Notes: a model not told the origin generated them from the sequence alone. A stretch of DNA of 64,000 nucleotides from Drosophila pseudoobscura (GCF_009870125.1 NC_046683.1:24022129-24086128), one strand, 5' to 3'; positions 24,716 to 35,719 are shown, numbered from the stretch's first letter. Program-made: numbers and translations.

Positions 24716-24797
24716 TTGCAGATTTCATAGCAGCTATTCGGTAGAATGTACAATAGCATAAATAGCATTTAAATAGCGCTTCAGACTGGCTAGCCAC
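24549..24797 (-). pseudogene. LINE endonuclease scrap, unit 5, longer version
   Basis: On the minus strand this carries V-F-G-D-F-N-L-G-S-L-V-W-T-D-D-P-Q-S-S, the APE-type endonuclease core, in an open frame of 65 codons (24,768-24,571). Unlike the array copies, sequence continues beyond the point (about 24,715) where units 1-4 switch to the errantivirus remnant. This piece therefore preserves more of the parent LINE. Confidence 0.6.
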
Positions 24798-24991
24798 CGC
24801 CCTACTAATCTAATCCGGAATGGAGTCGCCATCCACGAGATAAATGGTTAGGCTGCCCTAAAAAAATTTGGCAGGGTTGTTAAGAGTTTAACTGAATCTG
24901 CTAACTTATCCACTGATTCACTAATCACTTATCATTTCAAACGTAAATTGGTAAAACTTTTGTGAACGTGAAAATGTGTGTAAACAAAAAC
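24798..24991. other. Short stretch without recognisable content
   Basis: AT-rich sequence between the array edge and the small decayed open frame. No gene, repeat or element end is recognised. Confidence 0.5.
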
Positions 24992-25327
24992 ATGGCTCAG
25001 GTTCTTCTTGGCGCAAAAAAACGCAACACCATTCTCGACAGCGGATAAGATTGCAGCGCTAAAAGATTTATTGAATTTATTAAAAGATTATTTTTTGAGC
25101 TGTTTCATTCTGCTACCAATCGGATTTCAGCAATCAATAGAAAAATATGTCTCAACATTCCAATATATGCCAATCTTCATCATCGTATCAGTGTCATGGA
25201 CCGTTTGATGAAAACTTCGGAAGTTGTTGCAACTTGCTGGATGGGATTAGCCGCCGGCTGTTTATCTACGAAACCAGAACTATTTTCAAAATTGCTACAA
25301 TATAGTTTCCACGAATCAAAAAAATAA
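24992..25327 (+). pseudogene. Small open frame with one internal stop, function unknown
   Basis: An ATG in good context (AACATGG at 24,990-24,996) opens a frame of 111 codons ending at TAA 25,325-25,327, interrupted only by a TAA at codon 18 (25,043-25,045). The 93 codons after that stop are open in AT-rich DNA, longer than expected by chance. The predicted protein is basic at the N-terminus and has a Cys/Trp/Gly-containing segment near its end. I recognise no family. It may be a decayed host gene, an element ORF, or chance. Confidence 0.3.
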
Positions 25328-25350
25328 GGTTAAGGGTTTGTTAAATTTAG

Positions 25351-25406
25351 TTTGAATTTACAACTCAAATCGCAAATGTCTAGACTTTTCTTTTAAGGTC
25401 TTAACA
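25351..25406 (+). repeat. Truncated 5' LTR of element A
   Basis: Only the last 55 bp or so of the LTR remain, matching 55,110-55,164 with about three differences. The sequence to the left does not match the 3' LTR region, so the 5' LTR was cut off before or during decay. Confidence 0.75.
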
Positions 25407-25409
25407 TTT

Positions 25410-25421
25410 TGGTCCTTCGAG
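25410..25421 (+). other. Primer binding site of element A
   Basis: TGGTCCTTCGAG lies three bases after the LTR end (TTAACA at 25,401-25,406). It has the position and the TGG start expected for a tRNA-primed site. Confidence 0.6.
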
Positions 25422-25573
25422 ACTCTCCGTTGTTTCCCCCCTGTGGTAAGAGCACGGAGTTAAGCCAGCTCCTTTGAGACTGAACAAGTGTCTATTTCAC
25501 TGACAGCTAAAGGTAGCAAAATAAAAAATTCTGATTTCCCTCCTATAGGAAGAAACAGAGTATAAAATAAATT

Positions 25574-25795
25574 AATTAAACAAAAGTTTCAATTAATAAT
25601 TTGGAAAAATACGAGCTAAACAGGCTGTATTTTTAATAGATAACTGGGTATATCTATTGCAATCGGAGAATACAAAAAAAAAATTAATGAAACAGGAGTT
25701 TCAATTAATAATTTGGAAAAATACGAGCTGGACAGGCTGTATTTTAATATATAACGAAAGATGTATATCTATTGTAATTGAAAAATACAAATTTT
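25574..25795 (+). repeat. 112-bp tandem repeat in the leader of element A
   Basis: Two imperfect copies of a sequence containing TTTCAATTAATAATTTGG and ATACGAGCT recur at a spacing of 112 bp (TTTC at 25,587 and 25,699). They lie in the untranslated leader between the primer site and gag. Confidence 0.8.
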
Positions 25796-25950
25796 TCGTG
25801 ACGGTAGCGTTTTCGAGGCCGGAACATCGAAAGAAAAAAATAATAATCCGAAACATCGAAAGTGCTTAATGACTAGCAATTGGAAAAATAGGTGGCAAAT
25901 AACTGTGACTGTGAAAACAAAAAAAAATAAATTGGTGTGCCATAAATATT

Positions 25951-26991
25951 GTGCCAGCGACAATAACTGCAAAGATCAGCGACAGTGACAATAGCTGCAG
26001 CGACTTAAGCAGAGGCAACACCAGCAGCAGCAACAGCGGTATCAGCAGCAGCGACTTCAGCGACTGCAGTAACAACAACAGTAAAAAGTATGTAGAGTAT
26101 GTATGTAAAAATAATGAAACCCTAACGAAAGGGAAGGTATAAGAAACAAAGTTACAATCAGTGGAGACTGGAACTTTGAAGGAAGACATAGAGCCCAAAA
26201 TTGACAATAACATAGAAAAAGTATCTGAGGAAATCGACAGAATAGTGGAAAACCTGAAGTCGTATTTAGAGCAAACCATGCAGAGGTTTGATCAGGCTAA
26301 ACTGGGAGAGTGTAGAATGAGAAAAGGAAAAATTGAGTTCCTCAGTAAAAGACTGAGCTCAAAAATTGAGGAGTTTTATCATAGTTATGAAACAAACGAC
26401 AGCTTCGACAACCAGATCGGCGAGTTGTAATTTGATATTCAAAGCATATTGAGCAACCTAGAAGTTAGGATGCAAACCATAGCTGAAGAAAACAGCATGG
26501 ATACTAAAGGGGCACGAATAAAAAAAGAAGATATCGACTTGCCTGATCTTCCGAAAGCGGAAGTACCCACATTCCCGGGCGAAGAAAAAGAGTGGGACGG
26601 CTTTTCACAAATATTTTGTGAATTAATTCATAACAGTCTAAGTACATCTCTAAAATTCAATTATTTGAAAATCGCGATAAAGGGTGAGGCAGGGCCGCTG
26701 GAGAATTATAATGCCGCTTGGCAATTGCTGACCAAGCGGTATGAAAATAAACGAAAAATATTTTCGGATCAGCTGATCCGTTTACTAGACTTACCAATGC
26801 TAGATCACGATTCAGCGAAACATATTAAATGGTTTTCTGATTCTATTATTGGCGCCTTTGCACAAAATGCTGTAGGCATGATATGTATAAGAAATGCTTG
26901 TCTGAAATTTTATGTGGGATTTGTAAAAAACCTCATCATACGATGCTCCATATTCCCTACGAAAAGAGGGGAAATGTTAACACTTGCTTGA
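25951..26991 (+). pseudogene. Gag of BEL element A, broken
   Basis: Starts in a Ser/Asn-rich CAG-type repeat stretch (25,960-26,090). After a frame change, a helical region follows (26,161-26,430), ended by an in-frame TAA at 26,428-26,430. The same frame reopens (26,449-26,991) with a DUF1759-like segment containing the P-T-F-P-G-x-x-x-x-W-D-G-F stretch and a later N-A-A-W-Q-L-L-x-K-R-Y stretch. The spacing between these two motifs is shorter than usual, indicating an internal deletion. The zinc-knuckle part is in the overlapping downstream frame. Confidence 0.75.
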
Positions 26992-28046
26992 CAAAAGAAC
27001 AAGCGTTCTTAGCCACAGCACTTATAAAAGTAAGATCAAGGAATGGTGGCTATCAAAACCTTAGAGCTCTCATTGATTGTGTGTCGCAATGTACTATAAT
27101 TTCAGAAGAAGCTGCGCAAATATTAAACTTAGTACGAAAAAGAGCGAACAATGAGGTAAGTGGAGTGTCATCTACAGACTCTTACACTTCAAAGTACAAA
27201 GTTACTTTATCGGTAAAAACTCGTGATTATAATAAAGTTCCTCTAAATATTGAAGCAATTATTCTTCCGAAACTGATGAAAGCTTTACCATTAAAGTCTT
27301 TTAATATTGACAAAACTATGTGGCAAGATTATGTGTTGGCAGACCCTAACTTTAACAAACCAAGTAGGGTAGATGTAATAATTGGAATAGATTTGTATAC
27401 CCATATTTTAAAAGACGGAGTAGTAAAAATAGACAGATTACTTGGACAAAATACAGAATTCGGATGGATTATATCCGATTGCACCAAATCAAAAGGTGAT
27501 AAATTTATTGTAGCGACAACAATTGAAGTTGAGGACTTAGAGCTGTTCTGGGAATTGGAAAGTGAAAAGAATGACGTAGAAGAAGATGAGGAGCATTTCT
27601 TGGAAACAACAAGAAGAGATGAGAATGGTAGGTATGTGGTTAAAATACCATTTAAAAAAGAAAAGGATTTAGGAGAGTCAAAACCCCAAGCTATAGCGCG
27701 ATTTTATAGTTTAGAAAGAAAGCTCATCAACAATGAAACATTAAAAGAAAATTATGTAAAGTTCATGCATGAATATAAAATCTTAGGACATATGGGAGAG
27801 TCCAAAGAAGATGGGAAATATTATTTACCTCATTAAGGAGTCATAAGAGATTCCAGTCTAACGACAAAGCTGAGGGTGGTTTTCGGTGCTTCATCAAAAA
27901 CCACAAACAATAAAAGTTTAAATGATATCATGTGGGTTGGACCAAGGGTCCAAAAAGATATCTTCGATATTATGGTGAAATGGAGTTAATGGCCATTTGT
28001 AATATCTGCGGACATTGAACAAAAGTACCGGCAAATTAATGTTGAA
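26883..28046 (+). pseudogene. Pol of element A, part 1: zinc knuckle, protease, RT start
   Basis: A 317-codon open frame (26,883-27,836). It begins with a Cys/His zinc knuckle of the BEL gag-pol type (C-x2-C near 26,925), followed by an A17-type aspartic protease and the helical connection to reverse transcriptase. The protease active site reads L-I-D-C-V-S-Q instead of the family's L-x-D-S-G-S, so Ser and Gly of the catalytic triad are replaced and activity is probably lost. After TAA 27,834-27,836 the same frame continues with the first RT motifs (the L-R-V-V-F stretch, then the S-A-D-I-E stretch near 28,000). It stops at 28,046, where the CR1 element is inserted. Confidence 0.8.
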
Positions 28047-28476
28047 TCGCTTCTAGCTCTTGCTTAAGCCGGTTGTGTTTTTTTCTTGCTCCCGCATTCT
28101 TTGCCCTTTGCCTAAATATCATACAACATTGTTGTGACTTTGTTTTGATATATTATCGCATCTCTTTAATTTGATTCTACTTTGTGTTAACCACCAGTGT
28201 TTGGTTTGTAAACAAGTGTTTTATATAAATTCAATATTGCAACGTAACGCATCGGACTCGTGCAGGCAATTTGTTATTGTTTTTTGCCCAGTCTGCTTTT
28301 CGTTATCGCTTCTTCGGTGTGCACTGTTCTCGCGCATCAGCGTTTGCATCGCCCACACTCTCTCGTAAGCTCCCTCTCTGTGAACTTTTCTTTTGTGTCT
28401 CTGCTATGGTGAGTTTACTGCTCGTTTTCTGCACTTCGTTGTATCATCTGCTTTGAATTATTGCCGCTGCAGCTGA

Positions 28477-29637
28477 TTGTCTGGCTCGCTCTGCTGTCTG
28501 CTCTCCTACTTTACCTGCGATCTCACTCCGTTCTTTTATTATTCGTGCACAGTGATTCTACTGCTGTCAATAATGGCAATCGTCTGTAGTGCAGAGAAAT
28601 GTGAATTCGGTGGTGTTATCATTGGTGATTCATTTCTTAGCTGCTGGCTGTGCGACAATTTTGCCCACATAAAATGTGCTGGTGGTGGACATTTTTGCCG
28701 GCTGAATGATCTCATCTCGAAACGCATGGGCCCGTCTTGGTCATGTCTGGCTTGTCGGGAGATTGAGGCCGAAATGCGCACATTTATGAGACAGACTCGA
28801 ACTGGGTTTCTGGATGTCCGGAAACAATTTTTGGCTCTCAACGAGAATTTTCTTGCCCTTGAATAACAGTTTCTTGGGCTCAAACTCTTGAGCGAATCGC
28901 CTAGACGGAAAATTCCGCATAATGATACCAAACTCTTGCAACCTAATCCGATTGGTACGCCTGCCTCCCACCTTCATCCATCGGAAGCATTTCCATGTAG
29001 TCATGTCACGCCGTTGTCTGTAAATCCGCCAACGGTGGCTCCGGAGTTCTTTACACCGAGCAATGTGCTTCCTTCGAGCTCCCAACTTCCCAACAGCATC
29101 AATCCCATCCCTGCAGTTTCTGTGGCCGTCACTTCTGACGCGGTGAGTGCTCCTAGTGCGGGTGTGCTGGTTGCTGACGACGTCTTGCTAATTCCTGCTC
29201 CAATTCCTGCTCCAATTCCTGCTCCAATTCCTACTCCAATTCCTGCTACAGCCATTGCTGCCAATTCCTCTGCCCTTGGACCGAGATCTCTTTTAGGAGT
29301 GGCTCCACCATCTCGATCTCGCTCGGGACTTCAACTTAGAGCAGTGGTCCCTCGGAAAGCAATATTTGTTTCTCGTCTTATTCCTGAGGCTACAACGGAG
29401 GATGTTAAACAACATCTTTCCTCTAAACTTAACACTTCGCCTGTTGATATAGTTGTGACTAAATTTACATTTAAACATAAGCGCAACATATCATCCTTTA
29501 AAATTCTTCTCCCTGATTCTTTACTATCCAGTTCTCTAGAACCGTCAATATGGCTTGAGCAATTGTATGTGCATGAGTTCCTTCTCAAAGATTCGAACTC
29601 GAATCCAAGAATTACCGAACATGCTCCAAAAAACTGA
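28477..29637 (+). pseudogene. CR1 ORF1 with PHD-like zinc finger, one stop
   Basis: The first part (28,573-28,863) has a Cys4-His-Cys3 pattern: C-x5-C, then C-W-L-C, an H-x2-C, and a W-S-C-x2-C. This is a PHD-like finger, as in ORF1 proteins of CR1 elements. A TAA at 28,864-28,866 interrupts the frame, which then continues open to 29,637 with a Pro/Ala-rich linker containing I-P-A-P repeats and a C-terminal RRM-like or nucleic-acid-binding segment. The product is thought to be an RNA-binding nucleoprotein for the LINE. Confidence 0.72.
29191..29250 (+). repeat. 12-bp tandem repeat encoding I-P-A-P
   Basis: Five copies of ATTCCTGCTCCA, the fourth with ACT for GCT and the fifth ending ACA, lie in frame in the linker of CR1 ORF1. 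Confidence 0.9.
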
Positions 29638-29651
29638 TATACTATTTTTCC

Positions 29652-30490
29652 ATGCACTATCAGAACGTTCGCAGTTTGCTGGGAAAATTTCGTCAAATTC
29701 ATACTAATAGCGCGTCCTTTGATTTCGATGCCATCACGTTTACCGAAACCTGGCTTAACTCCTCTGTCAATGATCATGAAATTTTCAGTTTCAGTTACAC
29801 TATTTATAGAATGGACCGCCCATCTTTTGCAGGTGGGGTTCTGATTGCAGTTAAATCTGTTTTCTCGTCTGAGTTATTCCCATTCAATAACATTGACGGA
29901 ATTGAATTTGTTGCAGTCAAAGTTCGTGTTGGCTCCGCATCTTTCTATTTAACCTGCTCTTACATTCCTCCCAGGTCTGATGCTGAGCTTTACTTACACC
30001 ACCTCTCAGCAATTAATACTGTTGTTTCTGCATTAGGGTGCAATGATCGAATTATTGTCATGGGGGACTTTAACCTCCCATTTCTTTCTTGGCTGCCTTG
30101 TGATGACGCTAACCTGTTGTTTCCCAATTGCCATAATGACTTTATCAATGGGCTAACGGATATTTCCCTTGTCCAAATTAATGCCGTTGAAAACATTAGG
30201 GACAGACTTCTTGACCTCGTTTTTGTTAACGATGGTTCTCTTGCTACGGTATCTAGAGCAAGCCCAATATCTCTCCCTGAAGATCCTTACCATCCAACTT
30301 TGTTGATATCACTGGAGTGTACACAATCTGGAGGTGCTGACAGTTCCATGGCTCACATAAAGTGTTTTCGCAAAACAAACTTTATCGATTTAGATCTACA
30401 TCTCTCGCGTGTTGATTGGTCGTTTCTTTATTCATTACCGAACATAGATGCAACTGTTAACTCGTTTTATAGTTCTATTTACTCCGCCCT
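29652..30490 (+). pseudogene. CR1 ORF2, endonuclease half
   Basis: Open frame with the APE endonuclease motifs in order: an N-V-R-S-L start, the T-E-T-W-L motif (about 29,740), an S-Y-I-P-P segment and the G-D-F-N-L-P motif (about 30,063). The usual S-D-H motif has no clear equivalent in the D-P-Y-H-P region near 30,285. The frame is cut at 30,490 by the LOA insertion; the rest of ORF2 resumes at 35,846. Confidence 0.82.
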
Positions 30491-30503
30491 TAATACGTTT
30501 GTT
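30491..30503 (+). repeat. Target site duplication, left copy (LOA insertion)
   Basis: TAATACGTTTGTT, identical to 35,833-35,845. Confidence 0.93.
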
Positions 30504-30635
30504 GGCTGGCGAAAATCCTCTAGCTGAACACTCCACGAGGGTGCCGGCTGGGCAATGGACACTGCATTACCCCGGACAAGGGTAATGCACTGTCGCTTGC
30601 TCTGTCCGGGGTAATGCAGTGTCTAGCTAAGGCTA
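30504..30635 (+). ncRNA. HDV-like self-cleaving ribozyme at the LOA 5' end
   Basis: The sequence fits the double-pseudoknot fold. P1 pairs GGCTGGC (30,504-30,510) with GCCGGCT (30,543-30,549), including a G-U pair at the cleavage site. P3 pairs CACTC (30,529-30,533) with GGGTG (30,539-30,543), capped by CACGA; base 30,543 can serve only one of the two helices. GGGCAA (30,550-30,555) fits the P1.1/J1.1-4 strand. P4 is a perfect 21-bp stem (30,558-30,578 with 30,603-30,623). GCTAA (30,626-30,630) supplies the expected catalytic C at 30,627. P2 pairs TAGCT (30,521-30,525) with GGCTA (30,631-30,635). Cleavage would fall before 30,504, exactly at the element's first base after the target duplication. 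Such ribozymes are known at 5' ends of R2, RTE and some LOA-type LINEs. Confidence 0.78.
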
Positions 30636-30939
30636 TGGTCCGGCGTCTTCCCGATTCAAAGTCGGGGGAACCGAACCAGGGCCATGGCTAGAGGTGCCTG
30701 GCGGTCATGCCTAAAACGCTAGGGGGTGGTCCCCCCGAAAAAATATTAACCAGTATGGACCCTCGGGCCAACTATGGAGTCGAAGAAGGAGCAAGCACGG
30801 GTTGGAGCGGGAGGAGCAGTCCTCTCCGCGTGTCGCCAGCGGTCACACCTCAGACTTGGCGGGAGCAGGCTAGGTCAGTTGTAAAGCTACTGCCACATCA
30901 AAAACAACAACAAAAACAACTCACTCCGTAGCCTGCAAG
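30636..30939 (+). other. LOA 5' leader after the ribozyme
   Basis: Untranslated leader and possibly the true ORF1 start. A frame open at 30,707-30,931 (with an internal ATG at about 30,755) lies in a different phase from the main ORF1 frame, and the two overlap in an A/C-rich run around 30,895-30,925. This suggests a one-base indel there. Confidence 0.5.
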
Positions 30940-32178
30940 TTGAGCCGCACAGATGCCGTAGTCGATACAGACACGGATCTGGAGAGCGTGCTCTCTCTAA
31001 GCAGGACGGATGAAGAGAGCCTTCTCCGCTCGCCGGAGCCAGGCACCAGCTCCCTGCGTAGGGAAGGGCCGAAGAGTTCCAAGGAGGGGATGAAGGCCAA
31101 AGCGCAATACAAAGCGGCCCTCAACATAAAAAACCGGCTGCAAGGTAAAGCAGACATCTCCCAGGATGAGAAGGTCAAGCTAGCCTGGGCCGAGCAGAGA
31201 GTAGAGGAGGGTCGGCTACATTACGATCAGAAGGCACAGGTGAGGGCGTCGAATGGCGAATATGCCAATAAGGTGGAGGAGATGATGGTCACCAAGAGGC
31301 AACGCTCGACTGAGAGTGCCATTAAGGACACTCCAGCGAGCAAGCGGCAACGCGGGCCCAAGAGTGCAGCCCCTCCACCGAAAGCGGCCAAGAAGCCAAC
31401 GAAGCCGAAAGCGAAGGTCAGCGATGTGACCAAACGACATCTGATCTTGGCACTCATCGACCGCAGCGAGGAAAACGGCAATATGTCAGCGGCACAGTGG
31501 AAGCTTGTGCACGCGCGTCTCGTCGACGCACTTTTTGCACAGATGGAGGAAGACCCCGCGGCCCCAATGCCCACGTTCGATGGTGCTGGGTGGCTAAATG
31601 GGGTTAAGATCCTCAAGTGCAATGATGATCCAACCCTAAGGTGGCTGACGCGTACGGTCTGCCAACTGGAGGCGATGTGGGAGGGGGCCAAGCTGGAGGT
31701 TGTGGACCGGGAGCTTATCCCGTCCAAGCCTAAGGCGAAGGTACTCTTCCCCATCACAATCCAGGGGGACAGAGCGCTGAAGCTCCTTCAGCGGCAAAAC
31801 GCGGACGTGCCAACGGCCGATTGGAGGATCCTACACATTGGTAGACCACTACCCAACGAGGGGGGCCAATGTGTGATCCTCCAAATAAACAAGGAAGCAG
31901 AGGATCTGCTATACCCCAAGTTCGGGAAGATGGCGTGGGGCATGGGTAGCGTCTACCTGCGCCTCAAAAAGCGCCACCCTGAGGACAAGGACGCGCATAC
32001 CCTGCAGGCAGGCGAGGTGGAAAAGGACTTAGGTCTCGAGTCCATCGTGGAGGCCGCCCAGGGTCTTGCGCTTGAAGACGAAGAAGAGGAAGACGGTGAC
32101 CTGACGCTGGTAGTCAACCCGTCAGGTGCAAGTGAGCCAGCCACCCATGCTGAGTGTGCTGCAGCTCAACTTGCATAA
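30874..32178 (+). pseudogene. LOA ORF1 (nucleic-acid-binding protein), start damaged
   Basis: Open from after a TAG at 30,871-30,873 to a stop at 32,178. The first in-frame ATG is only at about 31,090, so the native N-terminus is probably in the shifted upstream frame. The protein is Lys-rich with a basic region (KRQRGPKSAAPPPKAAKKP-like, about 31,340-31,410), a coiled-coil-prone stretch and a C-terminal half resembling the DUF4780-type domain of LOA and R1-type ORF1 proteins (about 31,680-31,980). It would bind element RNA. It overlaps the start of ORF2 by 32 bp. Confidence 0.72.
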
Positions 32179-35100
32179 AAGCAAGGTAGCGTCGGCGGAG
32201 CTCCTCATCGCCATGGAGTAAGGGCTCGCCGACATAGCTCTAGTCCAGGAGCCCTGGATTGCGACAGGCAATTCAGTGGCCGGACTAAAGTCCTCAAATC
32301 ATAGCCTGTTCTACTCAACATCGGTAAGCTGGAACAGAACCGTCGTACTCGTACGAAAGGGAATCCATGCTTACCTTATGTCTCATTACAGCACGGATGA
32401 CCTGCCGGTTGTGATGCTGGAAAGTGAGGAAAAGCGCCTTCTGATGGCTTCCTGCTACATGGCTCACGACAGACCCGCACCACCCGACGAACTCAGGAGC
32501 CTGGTGACAGAAGCCGGCACCAAAAACTATCAACTCGTCATCGGAACGGACGCCAATACCCTCCACAATGTGTGGGGAAGCACCGACATCAATGATAGAG
32601 GTGAGTCACTCTTAGACTTTATACTAGCAACTAATCTATATATAGCAAACGTTGGGGAGGAGCACACCTTCGTAGGTCCGACCTCATCTAACGTGCTAGA
32701 CCTAACACTTGCAATGGGAAACAGTACTACGGTATCTAGCTGGAGGGTCCTCGATAGACCATCCTTCTCAGACCATAAGTACATTCAGTTCAAGTGCGAA
32801 TTCAAACACCCTTCGAAGACAACAGTCTATAGAAACCCCCGGAACACAAACTGGGCAAAGTTTAAAAAGACAGTTACTTCGAAGCTCGCGAGTCCGGGCA
32901 CAGTGAAATCCGCGGAGGATATAGAGAAGTCCCTAAAGACCCTATCCAACGAGTTACTGAACGCCTACCATGCATCGTGCAAACCCTCGAAAACGAAGAG
33001 GAGGCCCAAGCCACTCTGGTGGAACCGAGATCTCTCTCTCCAAAGGAACAACCTCAAGGAATTCTTCAAGATCGCCAAACAAGCGAACGAAGAGATTGTC
33101 AATGAGGAATATAAAATCCTACTTAGGAGCTACAAGAAGGAAATACGTAAGGCACAAAGGAACTCGTGGAGAAACTTCTGCTCCAACATCGAGAAAGTGC
33201 CCGAAACCGCTAGGCTTCGGAAGCTGCTTTCAAAGCAGCCCACAGTACAGAGCCAACTAAAACTAGACAACGGACAGTGGACAGAGGGCAGTAAAGAAGC
33301 CCTAACAGCACTAAGGGAGGCGCACTGCCCTGGATGCACCGAGGTCACTGACGCCAAGGAGCATCAGGACCTAGCAACCGAGGAACAGCACCCTCCAATA
33401 GGTCTGTTAACCACTAAGAGAATCCACTGGGCCATAGACTCCTTCGCGGGCATAAAAGCACCAGGACTGGACGGGATATTCCCAGCCATGATGCAGTTGA
33501 CCAAAGAGGTTATTACCCCATGGCTCCTCGCAATATACTCAGCATGCCTAAGTACTGGCTATATCCCCATCCAATGGAGAACCTCGAGAGTTGTCTTCCT
33601 CCCTAAGGCAGGAAAGTGCAGCCACGTGAGTCCCAAGGATTACAGACCGATAAGCCTTACCTCCTTTATACTAAAAACACTAGAAAAGCTGTTTGATTTG
33701 CACATCAGGAATGAGGTAGGGGGACTGATGTCAACAAACCAACACGCCTACACTAAAGAGAAATCAGTGGAGACGGCACTACACTCGCTAGTAGCCACCA
33801 TCGAGAGCGCCCTTCACAACAAAAAGTATGCTTTGGGAGCATTTGTGGACATCTCAGGAGCATTCAACAACGTGGCCACAACCGCAATAACAAGTCGCCT
33901 AGAAGCGAATAACATACACCCTGCAATCAACGTCTGGATCAAAAACCTCCTAAGTTGTAGACGGGTGCAATCGGAGTGGGGCACCGCTTCCATGGTTAAG
34001 ACGGCACACAGAGGCACACCTCAGGGTGGAGTCCTGTCGCCACTACTGTGGAATCTGGTGGTCGACGACCTCATCAAGAGATTTGAAAGGAAGGCCCCAA
34101 AGATAACAGGTTATGCAGACGACATAAGCATACTTATTACGGGTGTATGTCCATCGACCCTCAGCTCCTTAATGGAACGTACACTCAGGGAGATACGTGA
34201 GTGGGCGGAAGAGGTAGGACTCAGTATCAACGCGGACAAGACGGACCTCATCCTCTTTACCAAGAGGTACAAGGTACCGATATGGACCCCCCCGAAAATT
34301 GACCAAACTAGGCTGACCCCAAAATCACAGGTGAAATACCTAGGCACAGTACTGGACAGCAAGCTGGCATGGAGGCCCAATGTAGTGGAAAGGGTGAAGA
34401 AGGCTACCATTGCGCTTTATGCATCCAAGAAGATGTTCAGCAGCACATGGGGCCTGTCACCTGCTCTAATGCACTGGATCTACATCTCGGTGGTGCGACC
34501 AACTCTGCTGGATAGAGCCTTAGTGTGGTGGCAGGCTACTGAAAAGAAGACATACCAGAAGCTTATGGAAAAGACTCAGCGACAGGCTCTGCTCTGTATT
34601 ACAGGGGCGCTGAGGTCAACCCCAACAAAAGCACTCGAAACTGTACTCGGAATCGACCCCCTGGACATTCACGCTCGCCTGATTGCGGGAAAGGCAGCAC
34701 AACGCCTCATAGCATCAGGAAATCTATCGCCACAAGGATACGGGCATAGTTCAATCGGCAGGGAAATGACCAGATCAACTGATTACATGACCCCCCAAAC
34801 TTGCCTTGACGTCAAAACAACCACATCTTTGGGACCTGAAGACTGGAAAATTGGACGGGACCAAACTGAGGACATCAATATATACACAGACGGCTCCAAG
34901 ATGGACGGAGGAGTAGGAGCGTGCCATTACTGTACAGACCCTGAGATAAGGCTGTCGTATAAACTACCGGACCAATGCAGCATATTCCAGGCAGAAGTTT
35001 TTGCCATCGGGAAAGCAGCGGAGGTCGCTTTCCTCACAGAACGAGCACACGATGCGGTCAACCTATTCGTCGACAGCCAAGCGGCGCTAAGATCCATGCA

Positions 35101-35719
35101 GTCATCCGCGGTCAGTTCCAGAAGTGTCTTGGCGAGCAGGAAGGCATTAGACATCCTAAGCACGACAAAGACAGTGCGGATCTATTGGGTTCCCAGCCAC
35201 CAGGGCATCGAAGGAAACGAAGCGGCGGACGTACTAGCTAAGGAAGGCGTCGGGCTGGGTAATAGGAGAACAGAGAACGTGCCTGTCTCCCTCAGAACGC
35301 TGCAAGGCGATCTAGAGAAGCAGGCTAGAGCACAGACTGATAGCAGGTGGAGGAGTACCACCACCTGCAGAACCTCGAAGATAATGTGCAAGGAGCGCAA
35401 CGAGAAACTTAGCCACTACCTACTGCACCTACCACGAAAGGACTGTATATTGCTAGTGGGAATACTTACAGGTCACTGTCTGGCTGCTGCACATGCAGCA
35501 AAGCTAGGCATCACCAACAGAGACAGTTGTAGGAAATGTGAGGAACCTGGGGCTATCGAAACCCTGGAACATCTCATCTGCAACTGTCCGGCTCTCTCAA
35601 GGGCAAGGAGGAGATACCTGGGCGCCCCAGTGTTGGCATCACTGGAAGATGCCTCCAAAAGGACGCCAAAGGAACTGCTGGCCTATGCTAAAAACACCTC
35701 CATTCTCGGGGACTTTTAA
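32147..35719 (+). pseudogene. LOA ORF2: endonuclease, RT, RNase H; one premature stop
   Basis: The ATG at 32,147 overlaps ORF1 in another frame. Codon 25 is TAA (32,219-32,221); everything after is open to 35,719, so only this change breaks a protein of about 1,190 residues. Domains in order: APE endonuclease (an I-G-T-D-A-N motif near 32,540 and S-D-H near 32,770), RT with K-D-Y-R-P-I-S-L (about 33,640), F-V-D-I (about 33,843), T-P-Q-G-G-V-L-S-P (about 34,018) and Y-A-D-D (about 34,115), then RNase H (Y-T-D-G-S near 34,887, F-V-D-S-Q near 35,068, P-S-H-Q-G-I-E-G-N-E near 35,194), and a C-terminal C-x2-C-x-H-x-C type knuckle (about 35,530-35,585). It nicks target DNA and copies element RNA onto it. 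Confidence 0.88.

Noticed and set aside
31227..31757. 176-codon minus-strand frame across LOA ORF1
   Set aside because: Antisense shadow of a GC-rich, well-supported ORF1.
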